Assembly (NCBI RefSeq): GCF_003385215.1 | Contig: NZ_PQHW01000032.1 | Coordinates: 1 to 62,800, forward strand | DNA: 62,800 bases | Direction of reading: 5' to 3' | Source of the DNA: Amycolatopsis thermalba | Lineage (GTDB): Bacteria > Actinomycetota > Actinomycetes > Mycobacteriales > Pseudonocardiaceae | Shown: one piece after another, positions 23,530-31,590 of the stretch | How positions within the stretch are numbered: the first letter of the stretch is position 1 | Layout of the letters: each line of letters begins with the position of its first letter | Translations under genes and position numbers: made by a program | Notes under the pieces: generated by a model | Seen by the model: the letters and a program-made list of their open reading frames with translations, nothing else | Databases searched by the model: none | What the model was told of the DNA's origin: nothing

Positions 23530-25389
23530 ATGACCGACGTCATCACGCAACCAGCAACGACCGTCACCGGGCCGGACTTCGGCCTCACCAAATTCGCCGA
23601 CCCGCTGCGGGTGCCGCCGCTGATCCGGCCGCACTCGTGGTGGCACCAGGACGAAATCACCATCGACCTGGTCCGCGCGCGCGTCCGGCTGCACAGCCAG
23701 CTGCCGGAAACCGAGGTGTGGGCCTACGAGGGCCAGTTCCCCGGCCCGACCATCGAAGTGCGCAGCGGCAAGCAACTGCGCGTCAACTGGAGCAACGGCA
23801 TCGACGGCACCATCCCGGTGGTCGCCGTCCAGCAGCACGCCGAACTCACCGACATCACCGCGCCGGTGCGCACGCCCGGCTGGCGCAACCCGGACGGCAC
23901 ACCGCTGCCCGGCGCCGAGATCATCGACGGGGTGTCCGCGCTGCCCGCGTGGACCGTGGTGCACCTGCACGGCGCGCGCACCGGCGGTGGCAACGACGGC
24001 TGGGCGCACAACGGCGTGCTGCGCCCGGCCGCCCAGCTCGCCGAGTACCCGAACGGGCAGCCCTCGGCGACGCTCTGGTACCACGACCACGCGATGGCGG
24101 TAACCCGGTTCAACGTCTTCGCCGGGCTCACCGGGATGTACCTGATCCGCGACGCCGAGGAGGACGGGCCCGGCCTGCCCGCCGGGGACCGGGAGATCCC
24201 GCTGATCATCACCGACCGCAACCTCGACACCGACCCCGCCACCGGCGCGCTGACCGGGCAGCTGCTGTTCAAGATCCCGTTCATCACGCCGGCCGGACCG
24301 GACGGGCCTGAGGTGCCGATCCCGTTCACCGGGCCGTTCACGCTGGTCAACGGCGTCATCTGGCCGCACCTCGAAGTCGACGCGCGCTGGTACCGCTTCC
24401 GCGTGCTGAACGCGTCGAACTCGCGGTTCTGCCGGCTCAACCTCATCGACGAGACCGGCACCGTCAACAACGACGGGGTGCGGATCATCGGCACCGACGG
24501 CGGTCTGCTGCCCGCGCCGGCCGCGTTCCCGGCGGACGGCCTGGTGCTGGCGCCCGCCGAGCGCGAGGACGTGCTGATCGACTTCAGCCGGTACCAGGGG
24601 CAGAACCTGACGTTGCGGGACACGCTGGCCGACCGCACCGAGCCGGACGTCATGCAGTTCCGGGTCGAGAACCGGGAGCGGCACGACTCGTTCACGCTGC
24701 CGGAGGTGATCTCACCGTCGTACGTGCGGCTGCACCACGGGACGACGGTGCCGGAGGACCACGACCACGTCTTCGTCGCGCTCGTCCCGCCCGGCACGGC
24801 GGGCGAGGCGCACCCGCAGATGTGGGAGCTGCAGGAGGTCACCGATCCGGCGGAGATGCCCGCGCGGTTCCCGGCCGAGGGGTTCATCCAGCTGACCGAC
24901 CCGGCCGACGGCGCGGTGCGGACGTTCCGGATGGTCGCGAGCCTGTTCGACGACACGACCACGTTCTTCATCGACCACGACCGGTGGGCGATCTGGAACT
25001 TCGTCAACCTGGGCGGGCCGACCCACCCGATGCACATCCACCTGGCCGAGTTCCAGGTCCTGACGCGCCGCGCCTACCCGCTGGACGCGGCGGGGAACGT
25101 GATCGGGTTCGACACCGTCGCCGGCGGGACGCCCGCGCCGCTGCCGGTGCCGGGCGAGGGCAGGCCGCTGGAGAAGTACGAAGAGGGCTGGAAGGACACC
25201 TTCCAGGTGCAGGCCGGCGAGTGGGTCAGCGTGGCCGGGCACCACACCGGGGCGACCGGTGAGTTCATGTACCACTGCCACATCCTCGACCACGAGGACG
25301 AAGGCATGATGCGGCCGTTCGTCGTGCACCCGCCCGAGGTGGCGCGGTTCCACGTCCACCCCGGGGCTTCTCATGGGGGCGGTCACTGA
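23530..25389 (+). CDS. Multicopper oxidase (CotA/phenoxazinone synthase-like)
   Basis: 619 aa with GGGGGGAAAG about five bases before the ATG. All four copper-binding motifs are present: HLHG (residues 145-148), WYHDH (183-187), HPMHIHLAE (499-507) and HCHILDHEDEGMM (582-594), where Cys583 ligates type 1 copper with a Met axial ligand. Length and the N-terminal RPHSWWHQDEITIDL pattern fit the large three-domain group containing CotA, phenoxazinone synthase and bilirubin oxidase. No Sec or Tat signal is visible, so it is probably cytoplasmic. Natural substrates could be o-aminophenols or phenolics; no antibiotic cluster is adjacent. Confidence 0.9.
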   Translation: MTDVITQPATTVTGPDFGLTKFADPLRVPPLIRPHSWWHQDEITIDLVRARVRLHSQLPETEVWAYEGQFPGPTIEVRSGKQLRVNWSNGIDGTIPVVAVQQHAELTDITAPVRTPGWRNPDGTPLPGAEIIDGVSALPAWTVVHLHGARTGGGNDGWAHNGVLRPAAQLAEYPNGQPSATLWYHDHAMAVTRFNVFAGLTGMYLIRDAEEDGPGLPAGDREIPLIITDRNLDTDPATGALTGQLLFKIPFITPAGPDGPEVPIPFTGPFTLVNGVIWPHLEVDARWYRFRVLNASNSRFCRLNLIDETGTVNNDGVRIIGTDGGLLPAPAAFPADGLVLAPAEREDVLIDFSRYQGQNLTLRDTLADRTEPDVMQFRVENRERHDSFTLPEVISPSYVRLHHGTTVPEDHDHVFVALVPPGTAGEAHPQMWELQEVTDPAEMPARFPAEGFIQLTDPADGAVRTFRMVASLFDDTTTFFIDHDRWAIWNFVNLGGPTHPMHIHLAEFQVLTRRAYPLDAAGNVIGFDTVAGGTPAPLPVPGEGRPLEKYEEGWKDTFQVQAGEWVSVAGHHTGATGEFMYHCHILDHEDEGMMRPFVVHPPEVARFHVHPGASHGGGH

Positions 25390-25440
25390 GGTGACCGGGC
25401 CGGCGGCGTCCCTGGGTGCGGGGCGCCGCCGGTTGCCGCG

Positions 25441-26193
25441 TCAGTACGCGGTGCGGCCGCCGTCGACGACGATCGTCGTGCCGGTGACGTAGCGGGCCTG
25501 CGCCGAGATCACCCAGGCGACGAGATCGGCGACGTCCGCCGGTTCCCCGGCGAAGCCCAGGGGCGTCTCCTTCACCGGCCCGACGGCGGCGGTGTAGTCC
25601 GGGCTGCGGCTGGTCCCTGTGGCGATGTCCCCGGGCGCGATGCCGACGACCCGGACCCCGTGCGGGGCGAGGTCGCAGGCGAGCGCGCGGGTCAGTCCGC
25701 CGAGCCCGGCCTTGCTCGCCACGTACGCCGGCACGTCGCGCTGGGCCTGGAATTCGGCGATCGAGCTGATGTTGACGATCACGCCCTGGTTCAGGACGAG
25801 CTGGGTGAACGCTTCGCGGGCCAGGCGCAGCGGCGCCTTGAGGTTGGTGTCGATGACCCGGTCGATCAGCTCGTCGGCGGCGCTTTCCACCGGGCCGAAG
25901 GCCGCGGAGCCGCTGATGCCGGCGTTGTTCACGAGGACGTCGAGCCGCCCGAAGTGCCGCACGCACTCGGCCACCGCGTCGCGGCAACCGGTTCCGGTGG
26001 CGAGGTCGTGCGCGCCGACCTGGATCAGCTCGTGGAACGGGTGCTCGGCGAACAGTTTCCGGCCGACGCTGGCGTCCTCTTCGGTCCGCTGGACCACGTA
26101 GACGGTCATCTTCTCGGTGGCCAGCCGGGAGGTGATCTCGGCGCCGATGCCCGTGGCGCCGCCGGTCACCAGGGCGGTCCGTTGCGCACCCAT
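25441..26193 (-). CDS. Short-chain dehydrogenase/reductase
   Basis: 250 aa from ATG 26193 (GTG 26202 possible). Cofactor motif TGGATGIG, NNAG, catalytic Ser in NISSIAEF, YVASK (Tyr-x-x-x-Lys), and the ending YVTGTTIVVDGGRTAY are those of classical SDRs. The residues VQRTEED after the second strand suggest NADP preference. The substrate is unknown. A palindrome TGAAACG-tg-CGTTTCA lies 18 bp upstream of the start and no regulator is adjacent, so control by a distant repressor is likely. Confidence 0.9.
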   Translation of the reverse strand: MGAQRTALVTGGATGIGAEITSRLATEKMTVYVVQRTEEDASVGRKLFAEHPFHELIQVGAHDLATGTGCRDAVAECVRHFGRLDVLVNNAGISGSAAFGPVESAADELIDRVIDTNLKAPLRLAREAFTQLVLNQGVIVNISSIAEFQAQRDVPAYVASKAGLGGLTRALACDLAPHGVRVVGIAPGDIATGTSRSPDYTAAVGPVKETPLGFAGEPADVADLVAWVISAQARYVTGTTIVVDGGRTAY

Positions 26194-26210
26194 CCCCGCC
26201 ACCGCCTCTC

Positions 26211-26226
26211 TGAAACGTGCGTTTCA
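26211..26226 (-). promoter_or_regulatory. Palindromic operator TGAAACG-N2-CGTTTCA before the SDR gene
   Basis: Perfect 7-bp arms with a 2-bp centre, 18 bp from the SDR start. Written as TGAAAC-N4-GTTTCA it is the same as the core of the palindrome at 43966-43983, so both may be read by one TetR-like protein encoded elsewhere. Confidence 0.55.
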
Positions 26227-26251
26227 AACTACAAGGCGGGGAGGACGAGCG

Positions 26252-26797
26252 TCAACGGCCGCGGGTGCGGGCGTAGTGCGCGCGGGCCTTCGCCCGGTTG
26301 CCGCACCTCGACATGGAGCACCACTGGCGGTTGCGCTTCGGCGAGGTGTCCGCGAACCGCAAGCCGCAGTCGTCGTACGCGCAGATCCGGACGTCGGCAT
26401 CGCTGGCCGCCAGGTCGATCGCGTCGACGGCGAGGGCACCGAGAGCGCCTTCCACGGGATCGCGGGCGTCCAGCCGCCGGCGCGGGACACCGTCCCCGTC
26501 GATGCGCAACTGGGGCACCGGGGCCTCGCGGGCGTGCCGGTTCAACCGCAGGACGTCGACCGGCCGCCCCTCGCCCCGGGTCACCCGGTCGACGGCTTCC
26601 CGCAGCGCGATCGCCGCCTCCAGCGCCTCGGGTGAGGCGGGCTCCGGCCGCGGCAGCAGACCCGCCAGCACCAGCCACTCCACCAGCGCGGACGGCGAGG
26701 TCAGCAGCTCACGGCCGCCACGGTGCCGGTCCCGGAGCGTGTTCACCAGGTCCACACACGGACGGCCACCGTCGAAAACCCACTGCGTCCTCACCAC
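26252..26797 (-). CDS. CGNR zinc-finger DNA-binding protein
   Basis: 181 aa. ABATE-type N-terminal domain (GGRPCVDLVNTLRDR) and C-terminal CGNR finger CAYDDCGLRFADTSPKRNRQWCSMSRCGNRAKARAHYARTRGR with four Cys ligands. Two GTG codons in tandem (26797, 26794) can start it. It is divergent from the haloacetate-dehalogenase-like gene, with a palindrome between the two, which fits a local regulator. Confidence 0.87.
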   Translation of the reverse strand: MVRTQWVFDGGRPCVDLVNTLRDRHRGGRELLTSPSALVEWLVLAGLLPRPEPASPEALEAAIALREAVDRVTRGEGRPVDVLRLNRHAREAPVPQLRIDGDGVPRRRLDARDPVEGALGALAVDAIDLAASDADVRICAYDDCGLRFADTSPKRNRQWCSMSRCGNRAKARAHYARTRGR

Positions 26798-26809
26798 GAC
26801 CAGGGTACT

Positions 26810-26830
26810 CTAACCGCTATAACCGGTTAG
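26810..26830. promoter_or_regulatory. Operator CTAACCG-N7-CGGTTAG between CGNR and hydrolase genes
   Basis: Perfect 7-bp arms; the spacer contains a TATAAC -10-like element (26818-26823) reading toward the hydrolase. AAGGTGAG follows as Shine-Dalgarno before its ATG. A protein bound here would block hydrolase transcription. Confidence 0.6.
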
Positions 26831-26841
26831 AAAGGTGAGAG

Positions 26842-27678
26842 ATGGATTCGCACATGGCGACGGTCAACGGCATCCGCATGCACTACCGGCGAGCGGGCGA
26901 GGGACCGCCGGTCGTCCTGCTGCACGGCTGGCCCCAGACCTCCTACTGCTGGCACCGGATCTTCGGCGCGCTCGCGCAGGACCACACCGTCATCGCGCCC
27001 GACCTGCGCGGCTACGGGCTCACCGACAAGCCACGCACGGGCTTCGACAAGCGCACGATGGCCGCCGACGTCTCGGCGTTGCTGCACGAACTCGGCTTCA
27101 CGTCGGCCAGCGTCGTCGGGCACGACCGGGGCGGCCGGGTCGCGCACCGGTGGGCACTGGACCGCCCGGACGAGGTCGAGCGGCTGGCCGTGCTCGACAT
27201 CATCCCGACCCGCGAGATGTGGCGGCGGCTCGACGCGGGCGTCGCCCGCGGCTACTGGCACTGGCTGTTCCACCTGCAGCCGGACCTGCCGGAACTGCTG
27301 GCGGGCAAGGACATCCCCGCCTACCTGGGGTACTTCTTCGAGCGCTGGACCTACCAGCGGCAGGGCCTGGCCCCGGACGCGGTCGCCGAGTACGTCCGGG
27401 CGTTCTCCGCGCCGGGCGCCCTGCGCGCCGGGTTCGACGACTACCGCGCGTCCTTCCCGGACGACGCCGAGCACGACGACGCCGACGCCGGACGCAAGCT
27501 CACCATGCCGGTCCTCGCGCTGTGGGGACAGACCGGGCTCCTCGGCACACTGCCCACATTGGACATCTGGCGGGACTACGCCGAGAACGTCACCGGCGAG
27601 GGACTGCCCGAGTGCGGACACTTCCTCGCCGAGGAGCAACCGGAGGCCGTCCTCGCGCACCTCAAGCGCTTTCTGTGA
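26842..27678 (+). CDS. Alpha/beta hydrolase, haloacetate (fluoroacetate) dehalogenase-like
   Basis: 278 aa. The residues defining fluoroacetate dehalogenases are in place: nucleophile Asp95 in GHDRGGRVAHR with Arg96 and Arg99 at +1 and +4 (carboxylate binding), Asp119 in LAVLDIIPT, His140-Trp141 in RGYWHWLFH (halide pocket), and catalytic His260 in ECGHFLAEE. The oxyanion-hole segment is HGWPQTSYCWHR. Hydrolysis of a haloacid or of a related ester/epoxide is therefore likely; the halide preference needs testing. The gene is divergent from a CGNR regulator and its last 17 bp overlap the convergent deazaflavin enzyme. Confidence 0.85.
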   Translation: MDSHMATVNGIRMHYRRAGEGPPVVLLHGWPQTSYCWHRIFGALAQDHTVIAPDLRGYGLTDKPRTGFDKRTMAADVSALLHELGFTSASVVGHDRGGRVAHRWALDRPDEVERLAVLDIIPTREMWRRLDAGVARGYWHWLFHLQPDLPELLAGKDIPAYLGYFFERWTYQRQGLAPDAVAEYVRAFSAPGALRAGFDDYRASFPDDAEHDDADAGRKLTMPVLALWGQTGLLGTLPTLDIWRDYAENVTGEGLPECGHFLAEEQPEAVLAHLKRFL

Positions 27679-28105
27679 TCCGGAAGACCGGGAAGCCGGG
27701 CGCGACGTTCCGCAGCACCTCGTCGGACGAGGTGTGGTCGACCCCCTCGAAGAACCGGCCGACCTCCCACGCCCACCGCTTCAGGTAGGCGCGCAGGATC
27801 ACCGGCTTGTCCTCGTCGGCCAGTTCGGCGAACCGGAACGTCTCGACCCGGCGCCCGACCCGCAGCTGCCCCTCGCCCGCCGCGCGCAGGTTGCGCACCC
27901 ACTGCGTGTGCCCGCGCGGCGCGACGAGGTACCGCTGCCCGTCGATCTTCAGCAGGTTCACCGGCGTCGACCGGATCTCCCCGGACTTGCGGCCGCGCAC
28001 CAGCAGCACCCGGCTGCCGGCCAGGCTCACACCCAGCTTGGTCAGGAACTGGACGACCACGTTGGCGATGCCATCACCCTTGCCCGGCTTCAGGTAGCGG
28101 TTCAT
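27662..28105 (-). CDS. Deazaflavin (F420)-dependent nitroreductase-family protein
   Basis: 147 aa from ATG 28105 with GGGAG seven bases upstream. The split beta-barrel signature of Ddn-like proteins is present: VLLVRGRKSGEIRSTPVNLLKIDGQRYLVAPRGHTQWVRNLRAAGEGQLRVGRR, where the RGRKSGxxR and GHTQWVRNLR segments bind F420 phosphate. These enzymes reduce quinones, nitro compounds or other lipophilic molecules with F420H2. The divergent TetR gene and the two palindromes between them suggest induction by such a compound. Confidence 0.87.
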   Translation of the reverse strand: MNRYLKPGKGDGIANVVVQFLTKLGVSLAGSRVLLVRGRKSGEIRSTPVNLLKIDGQRYLVAPRGHTQWVRNLRAAGEGQLRVGRRVETFRFAELADEDKPVILRAYLKRWAWEVGRFFEGVDHTSSDEVLRNVAPGFPVFRITESA

Positions 28106-28122
28106 TCGGATCTCCCTTCGGC

Positions 28123-28191
28123 GAGAGCAGTGCTCTCTGTTGAGATCAGTGAACACGCCTTCGCATCTCACTGTCAAGAGCAGCGCTCTCT
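28123..28191. promoter_or_regulatory. Two TetR-type operators between divergent genes
   Basis: GAGAGCA-g-TGCTCTC (28123-28137) and the related AGAGC-AGC-GCTCT (28177-28189). The first lies 18 bp before the deazaflavin enzyme ATG; the second about 40 bp before the TetR ATG. One shared motif on both flanks indicates joint control of both genes by the TetR protein. Confidence 0.7.
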
Positions 28192-28231
28192 AATTTGTGC
28201 GGCGATCTCCCCACGTGGCAGACTCGGCGGC

Positions 28232-28912
28232 ATGCCAGCCAGCAAGACCGCACGGGAACGGGCTCGCGCCGAACTGACCCGCGAGATCAAGGACGAGGCG
28301 CGACGCCAGCTCGCCGAGGTCGGCCCGCACGGGCTGTCCCTGCGCGCCGTCGCCCGCGAGCTGGGGATGGTGTCGTCCGCGCTGTACCGCTACTTCCCCA
28401 GCCGCGACCACCTGCTGACCGAGCTGATCATCGACGCCTACAACGAGATCGGCGAAGCGGCCGAGCGCGCCGACGACCCGTCCGCCGAGCCGCGCGACCG
28501 CTGGCTGCGCATCTGGCACGGCACCCGGGACTGGGCGAAGCGGAACCCGCACGAGTACTCGCTCATCTACGGCTCCCCCGTGCCCGGCTACCAGGCGCCG
28601 CAGGACACGATCACGCCCGCGAGCCGGGTCGCGCAGGCGCTCGTCCGCGTCATGGAGGCCGCCGACCTCGCGCCGGCGATGCCCGGTCCGCCGCTGTCCG
28701 GCGAACTGGCCGAGCAGGCCCGCCGGGTCCGGGCCGCGCTCGGCACGTCGCTCGCGGAGGCGGATCTCGTCCGGTTGACGACCGCGTGGACCCACCTCTT
28801 CGGCGCGATCAGCTTCGAGCTGTTCGGCCAGTACGCCGGCACGGCCGATCCCGCGGACGCCTATTTCGCCTACACCGCACGGCAACTGGGTGATCTGGTC
28901 GGCCTTCCGTGA
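28232..28912 (+). CDS. TetR/AcrR family transcriptional regulator
   Basis: 226 aa from ATG 28232; CAGACT ends 7 nt before it and no Shine-Dalgarno is seen (leaderless). Helix-turn-helix at about residues 15-60: IKDEARRQLAEVGPHGLSLRAVARELGMVSSALYRYFPSRDHLLTELIIDAYNEIG. The C-terminal part (WLRIWHGTRDWAKRNPHEYSLIYGSPVPGYQAP) is the TetR_C_13/WHG-type ligand domain. It most likely represses itself and the divergent F420-type enzyme. Confidence 0.9.
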   Translation: MPASKTARERARAELTREIKDEARRQLAEVGPHGLSLRAVARELGMVSSALYRYFPSRDHLLTELIIDAYNEIGEAAERADDPSAEPRDRWLRIWHGTRDWAKRNPHEYSLIYGSPVPGYQAPQDTITPASRVAQALVRVMEAADLAPAMPGPPLSGELAEQARRVRAALGTSLAEADLVRLTTAWTHLFGAISFELFGQYAGTADPADAYFAYTARQLGDLVGLP

Positions 28913-28942
28913 ACGCTTTACGCGTTGTGGCAGACTCGTCAC

Positions 28943-29785
28943 ATGGCGGCAGATGACGAGGTGCTGCGGGCCGTCGAGGGAAGCCTCGACCGGCCGTCCG
29001 CGGCGCGGGTGTACGACTACTTCATCGGCGGGAACCACAACTACGCGATCGACCGCGCGTTCGGCGACAAGGTGCGCGCCCGGCTCCCGTTGATCCCGGA
29101 CTCCGCGGTGGCGTGCCGCCAGTTCCTGGGCCGTGCCGTGCGGTACGCGTCGAAGGCGGGGATCAGGCAGTACGTCGACATCGGCTCGGGCCTGCCGACG
29201 GCGGGCAACGTGCACGAGGTCGCCGACGAGGCCCGGCCCGAGCGGGACACCACCGTGGTCTACATCGACAACGAGCCGATCGCGCTGGCGCACTCGCAGC
29301 TGCTGCTCGCCGACGCCGCGGACCCGGACCGCCACCGGGCGATCGCCGGGGACCTGCTGGAGCCGATCGACCTGTGGGAGCGCGTCGGCGAGACGGGCGT
29401 GATCGACTTCGACGAGCCGGTGGCGCTGGTGATCAACGCGGTGCTGCACTTCATCAAGGACGAGCAGCGGCCGCACCCGGCGCTGGACTTCTACCGCGAC
29501 CAGCTCGCGCCCGGCTCGTACCTGATCATGTGCCAGCTGACCGACGAGAACCCGGCCGACGACGAGGAGCGCCGGGCGCTGGACGACCTCAAGGCCTACT
29601 ACGAGACCACCACGAACCCCGGGCAGTACCGCTCGCGGGAGGAGTTCCTGAAGTTCTACGGCGACTTCGAACTGGTGGAGCCGGGGCTGGTCTACGCACC
29701 CGAATGGCACCCCGACGAGCACGCCCTGTTCGCCGAGGCGCCGTCGAAGTCACGCATCCTCGCCGCGGTGGCGCGCAAGCCCTAG
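28943..29785 (+). CDS. SAM-dependent methyltransferase (DUF574 / Methyltransf_19)
   Basis: 280 aa from ATG 28943, leaderless with CAGACT ending 6 nt upstream. The family opening RPSAARVYDYFIGGNHNYAIDRAFGDKV, the SAM-binding QYVDIGSGLPTAGNVHEVA and VVYIDNEPIALAHSQLLL, and LVINAVLHFIKDEQRPHPALDFYRDQLAPGSYLIMCQLT are diagnostic. These proteins are very numerous in actinomycetes but their substrates are unknown. No operon partner is evident. Confidence 0.9.
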   Translation: MAADDEVLRAVEGSLDRPSAARVYDYFIGGNHNYAIDRAFGDKVRARLPLIPDSAVACRQFLGRAVRYASKAGIRQYVDIGSGLPTAGNVHEVADEARPERDTTVVYIDNEPIALAHSQLLLADAADPDRHRAIAGDLLEPIDLWERVGETGVIDFDEPVALVINAVLHFIKDEQRPHPALDFYRDQLAPGSYLIMCQLTDENPADDEERRALDDLKAYYETTTNPGQYRSREEFLKFYGDFELVEPGLVYAPEWHPDEHALFAEAPSKSRILAAVARKP

Positions 29786-29824
29786 GCGCGCTTCCGCGGT
29801 CCCCGGCCGGATGGGCCGCGCACA

Positions 29825-29840
29825 CATCGCGCACGCGATG
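29825..29840. terminator. Palindrome CATCGCG-ca-CGCGATG between convergent genes
   Basis: Perfect 7-bp arms, centred between the methyltransferase stop and the hydrolase stop; probably a bidirectional terminator. The loop of only 2 nt makes the real hairpin slightly shorter. Confidence 0.45.
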
Positions 29841-29877
29841 GCAGGTGCGTGAAGGCCCCGGCTGAAGCACTGCCACC

Positions 29878-30498
29878 CTAGGCGACCAGGTGGTCGCTGA
29901 ACCAGGCGGCCGCCAGCTGGGCCACCCGCTCCAGCGCGCCCTCCTCCTCGAACAGGTGCGTCGCCTTCGGGACGATCTCGATGTCGTACCGGCCGCCCAG
30001 CTCGGTGGCCGCCTGCTGGTTCAGCCGCAGCACCTCCCCGTCGCGGGCGCCGACGATCAGCAGCGTCGGGCTCCGCACCCGCGCCAGGGCGTCGCCGGCC
30101 AGGTCGGGGCGGCCGCCGCGCGAGACGACCGCCCGCACGCGCTCCGGTTCCGCCGCCGCGGCCCGCAGCGCGGCCACCGGACCGGTGCTCGCGCCGAACA
30201 GGCCCAGCGGCAACCGCGCCGTGTCCGGCCGCCGGGACAGCTCGGCCATCGCCGCGCGCAGGCGTTCGGTCAGCAACTCGATGTCGAACCGCCGGTCGCC
30301 GTGGTCCTCGTCCGGGCTGAGCAGGTCGAACAGCAGCGTGGCGAACCGGTTGTCCTGCAGTTCGCGCGCCACCGCGATGTTGCGGGCGCTGCGCCGCGAA
30401 CTGCCCGATCCGTGGGCGAACACGACGACGCCGATCGCGTCGGACGGCACCGTCAGGTCGCCTTCGAGCCCGGGATCGACGGTGAGCGGAACGGTCAT
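29878..30498 (-). CDS. Dienelactone hydrolase-like alpha/beta hydrolase
   Basis: 206 aa from ATG 30498, overlapping the stop of the phosphoribosyltransferase by 4 bp. FAHGSGSSRRSARNIAVARELQ near residue 30, nucleophile Ser in LGLFGASTGPVAALRAA (about residue 110), Asp in LLIVGARDGEVL and His in PKATHLFEEEGALE make a full catalytic triad. In several actinobacteria this hydrolase is fused to or co-transcribed with the phosphoribosyltransferase. The substrate is unknown. Confidence 0.85.
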   Translation of the reverse strand: MTVPLTVDPGLEGDLTVPSDAIGVVVFAHGSGSSRRSARNIAVARELQDNRFATLLFDLLSPDEDHGDRRFDIELLTERLRAAMAELSRRPDTARLPLGLFGASTGPVAALRAAAAEPERVRAVVSRGGRPDLAGDALARVRSPTLLIVGARDGEVLRLNQQAATELGGRYDIEIVPKATHLFEEEGALERVAQLAAAWFSDHLVA

Positions 30499-31136
30499 GG
30501 CGTCTCCAGCAACTCGATGACCTCGTCGTCCTCGGTCTGGCGGAAGTCGGCGTACCACTGGCCGACGGACCGGAAACCGTGCGGCGCCAGCAGGCACAGC
30601 ACCTCGTCGGCGTCGCTCTTCAGCGCCGCCGCCGCGTCCGGCGCGCACACCGGCGCGGCGAAGACCAGGCTGTGCGGCCGGTCCGCCCGCAACGCCCGCA
30701 GCGCCGCCCGCGCGGTCACGCCGGTCGCCAGCCCGTCGTCGACCACCAGCACGTCCCGTCCGGCCCGCGGCTGCGGCGGGCGTCCGCGCTGGTAGACGAC
30801 CGCGCGCCGGCGAGCTTCGGCGCGTTCCGCCGCGCAGATGTCCACCAGTTGCGCCGGCCGCAGGCCGAGCATCGACAGGGACCGCTCCTCGTAGTACGCC
30901 GGACCGTCCGGAGTGACCGCGCCGACGCCGAATTCCGGCTGGCCGGGAGCGCCGATCTTGCGGGCGACCGCGACGTCCAGCGGCGCACCCAGCACCTCGG
31001 CCACCGCGTGCCCGACGACCACCCCGCCCCGCGCCAGCCCCAGCACCAGCGGATCGCGCCATTCGCGCTCGCCGAGCAGCTCGCCCAGCTGCACGGCCGC
31101 CTCCCGGCGGTCGCGGAACTCGTATCGCCGCCTCAT
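30495..31136 (-). CDS. Phosphoribosyltransferase family protein
   Basis: 213 aa. The PRPP-binding motif is VLVVDDGLATGVTARAALRALRA (about residues 128-150); the N-terminal part has LGLARGGVVVGHAVAEVLGAPLDVAVARKIGAPGQPEFGVGAV. The RKIGAPGNPE-type hood marks the orphan group usually joined to dienelactone hydrolase domains. Nucleobase salvage is not assured. It is the middle gene of a three-gene operon with the hydrolase (4-bp overlap) and the small membrane protein 28 bp upstream. Confidence 0.87.
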   Translation of the reverse strand: MRRRYEFRDRREAAVQLGELLGEREWRDPLVLGLARGGVVVGHAVAEVLGAPLDVAVARKIGAPGQPEFGVGAVTPDGPAYYEERSLSMLGLRPAQLVDICAAERAEARRRAVVYQRGRPPQPRAGRDVLVVDDGLATGVTARAALRALRADRPHSLVFAAPVCAPDAAAALKSDADEVLCLLAPHGFRSVGQWYADFRQTEDDEVIELLETP

Positions 31137-31164
31137 GTCACAGGTCTACCCGGGCGCGGGCGCG

Positions 31165-31452
31165 TCAACCAGGCTCGCCGCGGCGCTTGCGGTGCACGAC
31201 CCAGACCAGGTCGATCACCAGCCCCACCGCCACCAGGGACATCAGCACCGTCACCCACCACATCTCGATCGTGGCGAACAGGACGGCGGCCCCGGCCGCG
31301 AGAAGGATGCCGATCGCGGCGAGCCAGATCCGCAGCGTCAGCGCGCTGTAGGCGGGCGCGGCGCCACCGAACCCGGCGGTCGGATCGTGGTAGCCGGGCA
31401 GGCCCCGCTGGTATTCCTCGCGGGTGCGAGGCCGGTCACGCGGGATTCGCAT
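31165..31452 (-). CDS. Small membrane protein, two helices
   Basis: 95 aa. A polar N-terminus (RDRPRTREEYQRGLPGYHDPTAGFGGAAPAYSALTLR) is followed by two membrane helices (IWLAAIGILLAAGAAVLFATI and VTVLMSLVAVGLVIDLVWVV) and a basic tail HRKRRGEPG. It resembles short actinobacterial proteins of the DUF6343 type, though this call is tentative. It precedes the phosphoribosyltransferase by 28 bp on the same strand. Confidence 0.7.
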   Translation of the reverse strand: MRIPRDRPRTREEYQRGLPGYHDPTAGFGGAAPAYSALTLRIWLAAIGILLAAGAAVLFATIEMWWVTVLMSLVAVGLVIDLVWVVHRKRRGEPG

Positions 31453-31590
31453 GCTTCCCGGCTACCCGTGCGTGGGTGAGCACACACGTGCCCGGCCTCA
31501 CCCGGTCCGGCGACGGCCCGTTTGACCCGCCACCCGCTGGGTTACCGTGGCGGCGAACCCCATTCCGCCAGGAAGGAACACCGACAGCCG

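Noticed and set aside
29878..31062. Natural fusion of phosphoribosyltransferase and dienelactone hydrolase
   Set aside because: The long frame is out of register with the phosphoribosyltransferase; there are two separate genes with a 4-bp overlap.
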